A stretch of 64,000 nt of DNA from Topomyia yanbarensis (Eukaryota > Arthropoda > Insecta > Diptera > Culicidae), in NCBI RefSeq assembly GCF_030247195.1, contig NC_080670.1, positions 30,171,997 through 30,235,996 on the forward strand, given 5' to 3'. This document shows positions 1 to 10,880 of this stretch, in pieces. The stretch's first letter is position 1, and each line of letters opens with the position of its first letter. The notes below the pieces were generated by a model. The model was not told the DNA's origin. It worked only from the letters and a program-made list of their open reading frames with translations, and made no database searches. The translations under genes were made by a program, and so were the position numbers.

Positions 1-285
1 TCTAATTCGTTTGATGTTGGATCCAGTCGACGATTCTGTCAGACGTCGAATGTCTGAAAAGATAAACAATAAATAATTGGCTGATCAGAAAGTCTCATGG
101 ACTGTCAAATAATCGGTAATGTTCGGAATCGATTTTTTCATCAAATGCGATTGGTGCTCCAGTTATTGTAGCAACTCAAATGCAACAACCGATTCCACAA
201 TGGTTTAGCCTGAATAGGTAATTACATTTCACACGGAAATCATTTCAAAATCGTTCAGAATTCCGAATCGAATACTTCCAACTAC

Positions 286-420
286 TGGTTCCTTCGATTC
301 TTTTCGATATCGTAAAGATTGTATCGATATCAGTAAAGTATCGTGCTTGAAGTATCGATACCAAAAAATCGAGTATCGGTAACAGAAGTATCGATTCCGT
401 ACTAGTATCGAAAATATCGC
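286..420. promoter_or_regulatory. Cluster of TATCG/CGATA motifs
   Basis: Seven TATCG cores fall within about 120 bases, several as TATCGAT or its extended palindrome. In Drosophila, TATCGATA is the DREF site and CGATA is the BEAF-32 core, so a boundary or promoter element is possible. The cluster could equally be a degenerate local repeat, because many cores share the preceding bases AAGTATCG. No gene start is visible next to it. Confidence 0.2.
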
Positions 421-470
421 AACGTCCCTGCCGCCCAGCGTGAGATAAGACGGGCAGAAGGAGCTCCATC

Positions 471-900
471 CGTTGGGTACGGCTTAATTAAGATAATGCG
501 TTACGGCTTGGGAAAGACCACGAGATAGTGGAGGGGAGGGGACTGAAGAACTAGCAGACACTTGCCGTGAAGCGGTAAATATTTGGCTCCGAACGAAGGT
601 GCGGGCAAATGGTCTGAAAAGACTGATTTAATTATTTGCTTCTTGATAATTAGATACGAGCAGGAATGTGGTAAAATGATTCGTAAACCTGGTGTCTGTC
701 CAGGAGCTACGGTACGGATTTCGAAGCTTAGTGTGATGGGAGATGTTTTTGACTGGCAATCAGACGATCAAAAAGCAACTAAGACAGTCACATCCAGCTC
801 CAGCAAGTCACGTTGTTGGTTTAAAATTCCTGAGCAACGTTATCACGTTGCCGAGCTCTCCTAATTCGCCTTATCGCCATATATCTCGGTAAGTTATCGA
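471..900. other. Unassigned unique sequence
   Basis: No convincing gene, repeat or RNA was seen here. The open frame at 583-864 has no recognisable domain and starts without a supporting signal. Confidence 0.3.
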
Positions 901-946
901 TGTACAAACAAAAAAACACGTCGTCCATTGCGCACGGACTGTTCAA

Positions 947-2560
947 TTACGGGAAAAGTTTCGCGCACAGACACAAACAGTCGTCTGACGGCACTGCACC
1001 AAAGTCGCGGTGTATTTCAAACGATTCGTTCAGGTGGTGCCAGCCAACGCAGACGCCGCCCTCGGGATCAGGAAGTAATAAGCTAGCTGTGTGCTCGTTT
1101 TCCACGCTTTTCACACTGCGCTGAAAAAACCCCGGGAGTCGCCTGTGGAGTATGCCACACATCGTGTCCCGGCTGGTGGAATTGTTTAGTCTGGCAGCAC
1201 TGGCTGCCGCGAGGTGGTGGTGATTCCGCACATTCCTCAGCTCCCGCGACTCACGAAACCGGCGGTGGCGTCGCCATCGCCGTCGTCGTCCAAAATTTAA
1301 AACCACTTACTCCGTTAAGATGCAGACACTTTACGCATCTCACTAGAACTCTAGCGAGTCGAGATGTTTAAAAATAGATTACCAGCTCGCGCTTTTGCGC
1401 GACCGTTTGCTCCCGCTTGCGGAGTTAATTATCAACGAAAACAGTATGCTCATTCAAACAGTCCGGACCTATTAACGGAACACAAATGAAACAACGAAAC
1501 CCCACAGTGGAACCACTTTCCAAATCGGTCGTCGCCTACTGATTTCGGCGTCCGCACAGTGCACCGCCATACTACAATCGCGACTGATAGCCATCGATAG
1601 TTTACTAGATTATCGCTGAATGTGGGTGTGAGTATGTTTGTGCGTGTATGTATCGCGCAATCCAACCAAGCGTTGGCGTGTTCACGTGTGCCCGGGCTCA
1701 GCCCGCGCTCAAGCATCGCTGCTCTGGCAGTTACCTGACACCTTCGTAGAAAACGGAGAAAATGTGCTTACTGCTTCGTATGTCGTCGGTTGAAACTGTC
1801 ACAAAGTAACCCAATCCGGAGAAAATTGACTTTTCACGCCCGTTTTGATCGCAGCAAGCCGCCGTCAGCTAGTGCCTATCGTTTTCACTTTCTTCCGATA
1901 ACGATCGGCACAAACACAAACGTTCACTTCTGTGCTAATAACATCACAACGGCGTTCGGACAATGCATGTTTTTTTCTTCTTCCACTTTTCCGAGACGAT
2001 TAACACCTCAGGAGACCACCAATCACTCACAATTTGTCAAAGAAAACATCTTTCTTCTGGTACCCGGCACAAATGACAGGATCTTCCACTACCCCCGTTT
2101 GACCGAACAAAAAGTAAACACCCGAACGGCGGAAACACGAACTGCGATGGAAATGTGAACCACGCGCGAAATGCACTGTCAAAACCAAATAAACAAACAA
2201 AAACGTAATCAAACTGCGTGCACTGGAGGATCGAGCCTTCCGAAACAGAACCAACGAAAAAAATAAAACCCGCGACCGAGAAACTGCCGAAAGTAGGCGA
2301 CGAAGTGCAAAGCGCGCGCAACGACGACGGCACACACTGCAAGAAGCGACGGCAGTACACTGCTGCTGATCGCGTCAACGAATCAAAATAAAATGCGCTG
2401 ACTTTCGCTCGGTGCGAGTATGGGGCATTTTCTCACCGCTTTGCTGCGATGGCGAGCACCCGACGCGAGTTTAGTTGCGGCGGTGTGTGGTGTGGTTGGA
2501 TGTGGGTCTGGAATGTTGCGAGGGATGGGCTCTCAGCGCGAGAGCGTGAGAGAGAGATTA
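947..2560 (-). promoter_or_regulatory. Candidate promoter and 5'UTR block with possible first coding exon
   Basis: This block is richer in GC and CpG than its surroundings. On the minus strand it reads like an insect 5'UTR, with CAG and GCG runs and GAGAGAGA stretches near 2545-2560. A tiny candidate first coding exon lies at 1277 down to 1255: ATG, then codons for A-T-P-P-P-V, then a consensus GTGAGT donor at 1254-1249. The upstream open frames at 2027-2378 are rich in Arg, Ser and Phe with no domain and are probably untranslated. The downstream exon, if it exists, lies outside the window to the left. This is a composition and splice-signal argument only. Confidence 0.25.
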
Positions 2561-2863
2561 AGTGAGTGAGTGAGAAGTTGTTGTGCTGCGTTACTACTAT
2601 ACTATAGCTTTTGTGTGCCAGCGTTGTGTGTGGGATGCATTGGTTTTCTATGGCACCCTTTGATTGGTTTTATTTTTCTTGCCGATGAATTTCGTTGCAG
2701 CAGTGGAGGCTGTGTATCAGCAGAAGCGAGTAATGCACACAGCAGTCCGGTACAAAGAAGGAAGTAAGAGAGAGGCTGAGCGGAGGGTATGTTGTTGCTT
2801 TGCTTGTTCTCTTAACGTGCGTAAGCCAAAGAAGCCCGATCGGCTGGTAAGCTTTCAGCAATG

Positions 2864-3362
2864 TTAAGGCTCAAGTTACCTCAAGGCTTGGTAGTATGCG
2901 TAAGAAAAATTGTGTTCAGCTTTGCCACCAGATTATCCATTTAAACCTTTGCAAAACTCTAAAAGAAGAATATCAGTCGATTTATTAGATCATCACGATT
3001 CAATTCATGCAAAATACCTGCTGGAAAAACCATCGGCTTAGCTGGATGGTGCTTTTGAAAAAGTGGCTGTGATTTTTTATCACACTGCCACGCCGAGCTG
3101 GGGTACGCAACACAACTGCGCAATGAAAAAACCACAGCCACTTTTTCAAAAGCACCATTTAGCTAAGCCGATGGTTTTTCCAGCAGGTATTTTGCATGAA
3201 TTGAATCGTGATGATCTAATAAATCGACTGATATTCTTCTTTTAGAGTTTTAAAAAGGTTTAAATGGACAATCCGGTGGCAAAGCTGAACACAAATTTTC
3301 CTACGCACACTACCAAGCGTTCAATTCTAACACTTGCTTAAAAAAGGTAACTTGAACCTTAA
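2864..3362 (+). mobile_element. TTAA-flanked foldback element, unit 1
   Basis: A 499 bp unit starts and ends with TTAA and has termini GG(C/T)TCAAGTTACC. Its two halves are themselves inverted repeats of roughly 220 bp around a loop of about 50 bp near 3075-3125, so one unit folds into a long hairpin. The arms contain short mirrored 60-codon open frames, which are by-products of the symmetry. TTAA ends recall piggyBac-type target sites, but there is no transposase, so it would be non-autonomous. An almost identical inverted copy follows. Confidence 0.75.
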
Positions 3363-3388
3363 TTTAATTCCACTAGTTTTTTTTTGCA

Positions 3389-3887
3389 TTAAGGTTCAAG
3401 TTACCTTTTTTAAGCAAGTGTTAGAATTGAACGCTTGGTAGTGTGCGTAGGAAAATTTGTGTTCAGCTTTGCCACCAGATTATCCATTTAAACCTTTGCA
3501 AAACTCTAAAAGAAGAATATCAGTCGATTTATTAGATCATCACGATTCAATTCATGCAAAATACCTGCTGGAAAAACCATCGGCTTAGCTAAATGGTGCT
3601 TTTGAAAAAGTGGCTGTGGTTTTTTCATTGCGCAGTTGTGTTGCGTACCCCAGCTCGGTGTGGCAGTGTGATAAAAAATCACAGCCACTTTTTCAAAAGC
3701 ACCATCCAGCTAAGCCGATGGTTTTTCCAGCAGGTATTTTGCATGAATTGAATCGTGATGATCTAATAAATCGACTGATATTCTTCTTTTAGAGTTTTGC
3801 AAAGGTTTAAATGGATAATCTGGTGGCAAAGCTGAACACAATTTTTCTTACGCATACTACCAAGCCTTGAGGTAACTTGAGCCTTAA
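3389..3887 (-). mobile_element. TTAA-flanked foldback element, unit 2 (inverted copy)
   Basis: This is the reverse complement of the unit at 2864-3362, also exactly 499 bp and TTAA-bounded. Only one difference was found by eye in the loop region compared (CGCC against CACC). A 26 bp spacer (3363-3388) separates the units. Together they form a 1024 bp palindrome whose arms are each palindromic, which implies a very recent inverted duplication or insertion. Confidence 0.75.
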
Positions 3888-4063
3888 CATTCTTTAACTC
3901 CGCTATTAGTAGTTGGATGTCATTCTAAAATCCAAAAGTAGTCGACGTGACATTATTACACCAAAAATTTCATGTAGCTCTGTTAATTTTCGATGAATTT
4001 TAATTGTTCAGCCGCCAATCGATTACCAACAATAGAACTCCGTTTGATCTTCGACTAACACTT

Positions 4064-4235
4064 ATGGGATTTTCGATTGATGCGCACAGGTGTAGTGGAG
4101 TGCACTGGTTTTGCACTTTCTAGCAGAAGTATCAATGGAACATACCCAGTTTTCTGCACTTCTGCTAGAAAGTGCAAAAATGGTGCAGTTCCAGTGCACT
4201 CCACTACACCGCTGTCAATCAATCGAAAATCCCAT
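4064..4235. mobile_element. Foldback MITE
   Basis: The outer arms begin ATGGGATTTTCGATTGAT and are mirrored at the right end. Inner arms contain GTGTAGTGGAGTGCACTGG and a second inverted segment around CTTTCTAGCAGAAGT. The element is 172 bp with a loop near 4123-4148 and has no coding capacity. Confidence 0.65.
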
Positions 4236-5087
4236 TAGATTCAGAAGGATTGTTATTGGTAGTATATAGACGATTATAAAGTGATTAAGAGAAGGTTTCC
4301 ATTCCATATTTTCAAAAATTTGATTTTTTTCTTTGCATTTTTTGAAAGGTCTATTGTGGTAAAACGGATTTTTGATCCGCGCATCAAAAAGGTTTCTACA
4401 GGCCATTGTTCGAAGCGGTGCTCTGGCCGCCATGACACGCTCTCGGCTCGAGACGCGGTCTCAGGTAGAAGCCTTTTCAAGGAATAATGCACGTTTCCGG
4501 AATGCTTCGCGTTGCACTGTCCATGTCTGTACACAGGTTTCGAGAACGTATTTCACGGCTTGATCTGTGTATCGTAGACTAATCGTCAGTCAACCACAGA
4601 AAACGGTGGAAAACGAAAAATTTTGGTCAAAATTGTTAGTCACATTTTAGTCCGCCATATTGGAATTGTCATTTTTTTATTTTGATATATATTATTTCAA
4701 ATTCTTGTTTATAAATCACAAAACCTTATTCTCGATTTTGGCTGAAATACCACATATTTTTGAGTGCCATATTGGATCGGCCATTTTGAATTTTGAAAAG
4801 CTGACTTCATGTTCAAAATCCATAATTCCATGTAATTGTTACAAAATATTAACATGCTACCACGCATAATTCATCGAAAGTGTTCTCAAAACTTTAAACG
4901 CGTTTATCTCAAAACATGATTTTTCAAAACTGCGTGCAATCTGATTTGAAAATGGTTCAATTTAAAGATTTCATCTTTTGACCTCTCGAAAGAAAACCTT
5001 ACGAGCTTGCTACAAATTCTTAAGAATTTTTCGGTGTAATCGAACGAGGAAAACTGATTGAAATGGTGAATGAAGTGAAAGCAATGA

Positions 5088-5186
5088 TGTGAAAAAAGCC
5101 CCCAGAGGCGATATTCAAACCCGCAACCTTCGAGACTCCGGTCCGATGCACAAACCCTTATGCTATCCCTGGGATATTATCATTGG
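5088..5186 (-). mobile_element. Possible tRNA-derived SINE fragment
   Basis: Read on the minus strand there is an A-box-like TAGCATAAGG and, about 40 bases later, a B-box-like GGTTTGAATAT preceded by GGTTGCG. Both are degenerate, and no poly-A tail or target duplication was found, so an old SINE head is only a possibility. Confidence 0.25.
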
Positions 5187-5549
5187 TTTGCAGGCCGGGT
5201 ACTATCACCGTCGCTATCATATGCTCTTTCTGGGACGTCATCATATCCCACTTGAGCGTTTATACATGTTACGGATCGAGAAAGTTTAGTAATTTTCATC
5301 ATTTTCTCTAACCAAGATTGCAAATTTTTGGTGCACAAACTTTTCATAATAAGGTTGCGAATGCAAGGAAGTAATTTTTACTTGTATTTTAATTTAATCA
5401 ACAGAGGTATGAGTTAGACAAACTTACGCTTTTATCTGTAATCAAATTGAATCCGTTACCTGAAAATATAAGAGAGAAAAAGAAGATTACTGACGGAAAA
5501 CACTAAACATGCCTCTATTCGCAAGATTTTTCCCAACAGATGGCTTTCG

Positions 5550-5715
5550 AAGAAAAGCCATACGACAGAAAACACTTTCCTGCCCTTCTTTATCGATAAT
5601 AGTGGGAATGACTTTCACCTATTTTAGCGTTGAATCATCAAATGGTAGCCATTTAATTCCCTCTATTATCGATAAAGAAGAGCAAGAAAGTGTTGTCTGT
5701 CGTATGTCTTTTCAA
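5550..5715. mobile_element. Foldback MITE
   Basis: Imperfect inverted arms of about 57 bp share the cores CTTTATCGATAATAG and CGACAGAAAACACTTTC, mirrored at 5658-5715. The loop is about 50 bp. The open frame across it (5509-5754) is a by-product. Confidence 0.55.
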
Positions 5716-6059
5716 CTCAGTTTTGCCCGGGTAAGGTCAGATGAAAAAGCGTAGGTCAATACTAAAACAAATTGATTGTTCTGCTTTATCGACAAGATTA
5801 TTATTTTGCTTAAGCTTACTTATTTTCCACGTTTGTCCGAAAATCGACATAATCACTGCTTTTGAGCATCCCTAGGGAGTAAGTTAGTTTATTCGTTTTT
5901 TATTATTTTAAACACATAATTTTTAGGACTATTATGGAAAGATCAATGAGCAGCAGAAATCGGAGTAACAGCAAAATAGAAGGCAGCAAAAAAGTAATAA
6001 AGAGAAGAAAAATAGGAAAGCATAATGCAAGAAGTAAATTAATTAGTTATAGGAGAGTT

Positions 6060-6340
6060 GCTTCGAATTCCTCTCATTAGAATCCGACAGTAACTTAGTA
6101 ACAGGACTAAGCTACTGCCGGATTGACGCTAGCTCCAAAAACGAAAACACTATTTGTGCTTCTGGGCAAACCCATAGCACTGCGTGATGTCTCGCAAGAA
6201 AAGGTGATGGAACATGAAGATGAGAGGAATTCGAAACGCCTTTTACATAAATAATTTAGTCGTAGGTTTTGTGTCTTTTGCTCACAAATGTGGAGAGAAA
6301 ATAGTTTTTTACCTAAATTTTCTTCACAAAGGAGAAATAT
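6060..6340. repeat. Dispersed repeat with flanking inverted ends
   Basis: The segment 6066-6232 is bounded by CGAATTCCTCTC and its inverse. Around 6145-6200 it resembles 21145-21205 (GAAAACACTA.TTGTG, then GATGTCTCG.AAGAAAAG). From 6225 to 6340 it resembles 62735-62870 (CATAAATA.TTTAGT, TTTTGTGTC.TTT). The three loci look like pieces of one old dispersed family. Confidence 0.45.
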
Positions 6341-8640
6341 AGAAGAGGTAAATAGAAATAAGAAAATGGAAAAATAAAACAAAAGAAATATAAGGCATTG
6401 GCAAAATAAAACAGTGGAAAAAAAGAAATATAGAGCGCACAAGAATAGAGGAAGAGAAAATTAGAACACGAAACAATTTGAAAATAGATAAGGAAAAAAA
6501 GAGAAATATAGAAAAAAATCAAAAGTAGGTGAATGCCAAACCCGACACAGCACAATAGGAATATAAACAACTAAAAATACAAAAAAAAACCTAGAAATAG
6601 AACATAGAAAAATGAAAAAAAAGAAAAGGAAGGAATATAAAATTTTACGAAAAGGGAAATAACACAAAAAACAAAGGAAAATGAAAAAAATTGAAAATGA
6701 AGAAATGCGAAAATAAAAATTAGAAAAATCAAAAACTAGACGAATCGAAAAATGGATAAATATAAAATACAAAACGGAACAATAACGAATATACAAGTAG
6801 AAACAATGAAAAAGACAAAAAATTAAAAATACAGAAAAAAAAATTAAAAATAGAAAACTAAAAGAAGAATATCAAAACTAAGAAAAATAAAACAATTGAT
6901 AAAAAATCGAAAAACAAGCGAAACTATGAAAAAGGAAAAATAAGGATCAGACAAAGAAAATGAAAAAAATATGAAATTAGATAAGGAAAGTGAAAAATAC
7001 AACAAAAAATGACAAAATAGGTGAATAGGAGAAGAATAGAAAAAACAAAAATAAAGGAAAACAAAAATAGAACAATAATATTTTTAAAATTTAAAATTAG
7101 AAAAGGCTAAAATAAAAATAGAAAAAAGAGAAACAGAAACTAGGAAAACTAGAAATGAAATATGCAGAAATTAAAAAAGAGAAAAGTACAAAAAGAAAAG
7201 TAGAAACTAAAAAAAATAAATACAAAAATAGAACTAGGCAAATATTAAGAAATAGAAATATAGAAAAACAGAAAATATAAAAGTAAGAAAATGAAGCATC
7301 ACAAATATGACGAAAGAAAAATAATACTATATGAAAATAAAATAATAAAACTGACAAATGAAAAAATACAACAATTAAAAACGAAAACAAAAAAGAAAAG
7401 AGCAGAAAAATAAAAACGAAATAAATGAGAAATTTGAAAATAAAAAGAAAAAGTTTGAAATAAAGATGTAGAAAATACAAAAATGGAAAATAAACAAACG
7501 GAATCGTCAAACAGGAAAAGGACAGATGTAGAAAATAGAATCAAATTGAAAAATATAGAACAGAGGAATACAAATGTAAAAGAATCGAAAAAGGAACCAT
7601 ATAGAATGGATCGAGATATATAATGCGAACAAATGGAAGGATAATAGTGAAAAAATAGATTGAAAAAAGAAATAAAAGATTGAAGAAATAGAACAAAATA
7701 AAGAAAATTAAAAAGATTGAAAGTTGAACTAAAAGTAAAAAGAAAAGTGAAAGGATAATAAGGAAAAATGGAAAAATTAAAACCAGAAAAATCGAAAATA
7801 TGAATATGAAAAGAACAGAATATCGAAAGATAGAACAAACATAGATAGAGAAATAGTAGAAAACAGGCAAAATAGAAACAGGAAGAATGGAACAAATTAT
7901 AAAAAAATTTAAGAATGAATAAAATGCATAGAAAAAAAAATCGAGCAAATAGAGTAATAGAACAGGAAAAAAGACGAAAACTAGAAAAACTAAAAATAAT
8001 AAGTTAGAGAAAAAAAGAAAAATTCAAGAATTAAAAAATAGAAATGTAAAAAGAACAGAATCCGAAAATAGAGCAAAAATATAATACTAGAAAAATTTAA
8101 AAGGAAAAACATACAAAATCGAATAACATAGAAAGAATTAGAAGAAAATTAAATAAAAAATCAGAAAAATTAAGGAAATAATTAGAAAAATTGGAGAAGA
8201 TTCAACTTAAGGTATAATATGAACAGAACTAAAGAATTAAAAGATTAGAAACTATTAGATTACAAATTGATAACTCTAGAATTAAGAAAAAATCAAGTGA
8301 AAGAGAAAAATACAAGAAAGTAAAATGAAAAAAATACGATTCACAAAATAAAGAAATAAACAAATAGACAAATGAAAAAGGGATTCGGAAAAATGGAAGT
8401 ATAGCGTACAAAAATAAACCAGAATTGAAATAATAGAAAAAGAGAATAAAAATATAAGAATTCAGGAGAATAAAATAATACAAAAAGAAGTAGAAGAAGA
8501 AAAAAAATTAAAAGTTGTAGCAGTTTTTTTGTTTATATCAACGAAAAAGTGTGGAATATAAAATGAAAATCAAAAAAGAGGAAACTTAAGAAACGGAGTA
8601 ATATAAACAAAAAAAAAAAATAGAAAAATGTGAAGAATAA
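6341..8640. repeat. A-rich low-complexity block
   Basis: About 2.3 kb of + strand sequence is dominated by A, with recurrent degenerate words such as AATAGAAAAA and TAGAAAAAT, and little C. The minus strand therefore shows long Phe/Ser/Ile/Leu/Tyr-rich open frames (up to 198 codons); these come from composition and are not genes. It looks like a decayed minisatellite. Confidence 0.6.
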
Positions 8641-9307
8641 TACATTTCAGTATTCATTAGGATTTCATCGATCATCTTAGGAAATTAAGGGATAATTTAT
8701 GATAGGATTCTTTAGGAATTCGTGGAAGGATTTTTGGGATTTATTGAAATTTCCGTTTGTAAATATTCAGATGGTTCTTTTTATCGACATTGAGTCGTAA
8801 ATATTGGGATCGTTCTACTTTATCGACAGTTTAATGGTAACGTTTCTTTTATCTTTTTTCAATGAATATTGATTTTAAACCATTTGAAAGCTTATTTCAG
8901 CAGTATCCTAATTATGGTTTTCGGCGTTATCTGATTTTGGGGTCAACGGAATAACAAGCATTCAGACGATAGGCGATTTTATGAAGGTAATAACAAATTT
9001 ACGTCTTTTTACTACATAATACAAAACAATTATTAGTATTAGTTTTTTTTTATATTGTAACGATATATAATTAGCAAGGGACTGGAAGGTGAAGTATTTT
9101 TCAAATATTAAGAGCCATAGTGCTCAAGGGAGAGCAAGGATTTGAAGTAAGAAAGTTTAGAAAAGCGTGGAGTAGGGTCAATGAACAAGCTTAGAGTTTC
9201 CCGGTTACTTAGCTTTTTGTCTTCTGCAGCGCAGTAGTCAGGATCTTTTGGCATTAAATGCGAATCACCTGAGTCTGCGGCATGTCCGGACAAGCGTAAA
9301 GTCAATT
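8641..9307. other. Unassigned AT-rich sequence with short direct repeat
   Basis: A direct repeat of about 30 bp, 40 bp apart, contains GTAAATATT followed by GTTCT and TTTATCGACA (near 8759-8786 and 8799-8826). Similar TTTATCGAC words occur near 5785 and 10512. The minus-strand open frame 9108-9305 has no recognisable domain. Confidence 0.3.
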
Positions 9308-9347
9308 TAATGACCTATGCTGTCGGAGCCGACAGCATAGGTCATTA
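9308..9347. repeat. 40 bp near-perfect palindrome
   Basis: Arms of 19 bp (TAATGACCTATGCTGTCGG) face each other across a 2 bp centre. It would form a cruciform or a stem-loop in RNA. It could be a terminator-like or transposon-end structure; nothing around it decides. Confidence 0.6.
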
Positions 9348-9765
9348 GGAGGAAAAAATTAGTATTAGTTTTCAACTAGCAATAATCGCACCTCGGTTGT
9401 ACCTCATTGGTTACGATATCGCCACTGCGCAAAGCTACTACATAATACAAAACAAACAATACTCGTATACCTAACTATATTCATCTCATGCTGACTCGAA
9501 TTTCTCCCCATTTTTTACTACTTTAACCAAACTTGCACTATTTTGCTGACGAAGCTGACAACATTCGATAAACCGATTATTTTCTCGTTCCCTCTCCGGA
9601 GCCCTAGTTCGTCACTTTTTCTCGTAGAATTGCCAACCGCAACAAAAAAAACGTAAAAAAAATGAAATCACAAACATAAATGGCAATTATCCGCCGCTCT
9701 CCATGTGCGCCATCGTAGCAGCATCCCAAAGCCCCAAACAGAGATAACCGCACCACAATCGAGAA

Positions 9766-10083
9766 ATGATTCGAACGCAGGAGAAGGACGATGAGGAAGA
9801 CGAGGACGGAGCTTCCTTTCCCTCCCTCGGCTCGGATCATCCCATACCGGAGGAGCTCGAAGACCAGGACTCCCAGCTCAGCAGCATACCAACCAGTACG
9901 GCATATCGGAAACCAACTCCGTCGCCTCACCGTTTGTCGGAGTTACTGCTCTCATGAATGAGGCGCGCTGCTGCTGTTGCCTGCCCTCGTTGGGTGTTTA
10001 TTTCATCAAGTTTACGATCTTTCCGATCTCCTTGTCCCTCTCTTGTAACTTGCCGCTTCCAGAGAAAAACCCCAGTTTCACAT
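9766..10083 (+). CDS. Possible coding exon, acidic N-terminus; uncertain
   Basis: In a GC-richer patch, an ATG at 9766 opens 63 codons with a strongly acidic start (EKDDEEDEDG) and a Ser/Pro/Glu-rich continuation, ending at 9957. A second overlapping frame, open from about 9790 and holding an ATG at 9955, runs to 10083. It contains a Cys-rich stretch, ARCCCCLPSL, followed by a hydrophobic segment like a membrane helix. Either the region is a real exon with a frameshift or unseen splice, or neither frame is coding. No family is recognised and no strong donor was found. Confidence 0.2.
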
Positions 10084-10880
10084 AAAACCACTATTGGATG
10101 GCTTCCCCCGAATGCGATTTCTTACCCTCAAACACCTTAGTACCACATAACGGATCGGCAAGTTTGTGTGTTCATTCATTGAAACGCAACCGACCGACCG
10201 CCCGCGCCGAGAGAGGTGCGCGAAAAAAACCTGATTTCTGCCGAAGGAAACTTGCAACGGAACGAATGGATGGGACGACTTACGTCGAAAAACAGTGTTG
10301 GCAGAAAATCATGGCGATTGGTGGTTCTCATGGTCGCCGAAGACGGCGTTGCAGGCTGTATGCAGTTGGCCGGCATGTGTGGTAGGCCATGAAAGTTGCG
10401 CAAAATGTGCTCATCGAGTTTTGTTATTATTTGATAGGTGGACTGCCGGGAAGCTAGAGTATTGCGTTAGTTGTTTGCCATCGAAAATAGACTTTCGACA
10501 GATTTCTTCTTTATCGACTCGGTGAATCTATTTAAACTGCAACTTTAAATGAGACAAACTGTAGATGAACATTCGAAAACATGCAAAAAAAATTAGTTCG
10601 ATGGATGAAACGAAATTCCAACGAATTCAACGCGCACCGACTACGAAGAAAAAGCTGAACAGCAAACGCATCTCAAATGTCACGATAGCAACTGAAAACA
10701 TCAACAAATCCGAACCGACCGTTTGAGTGATCCTTTTTCCCCGCTTGTTTCAAATTCAAATCCAATGGTACAGATAGAATCAACAGGCGACGAATAGTTT
10801 TTGAACAAATAAACTTTAACGACGAAAGGGGAACCGCGGGACTCGGTGGGAATCGACGACAAAGTTCGTGGGTTGCTTCA
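10084..10880 (-). promoter_or_regulatory. Candidate 5'UTR/promoter block on minus strand
   Basis: The sequence is GC- and CpG-richer than the surrounding 10 kb. On the minus strand it contains CGGTCGGTCGGTTGCG-type 5'UTR-like sequence near 10185-10205 and a good splice donor, GAGG/GTAAGA, at about 10126/10125. A non-coding first exon from somewhere near 10700 to 10126 is possible. No coding sequence could be attached. Confidence 0.2.

Noticed and set aside
2959..3792. Four nearly identical 60-codon frames
   Set aside because: They are symmetric by-products of the nested inverted repeat and not conserved proteins as far as can be seen.
2864..3887. CRISPR-like array
   Set aside because: Repeats are long inverted arms without short direct repeats and spacers; the genome is eukaryotic.
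7097..7948. Minus-strand Phe/Leu-rich frames resembling membrane proteins
   Set aside because: They mirror an A-rich low-complexity strand and have no family features.
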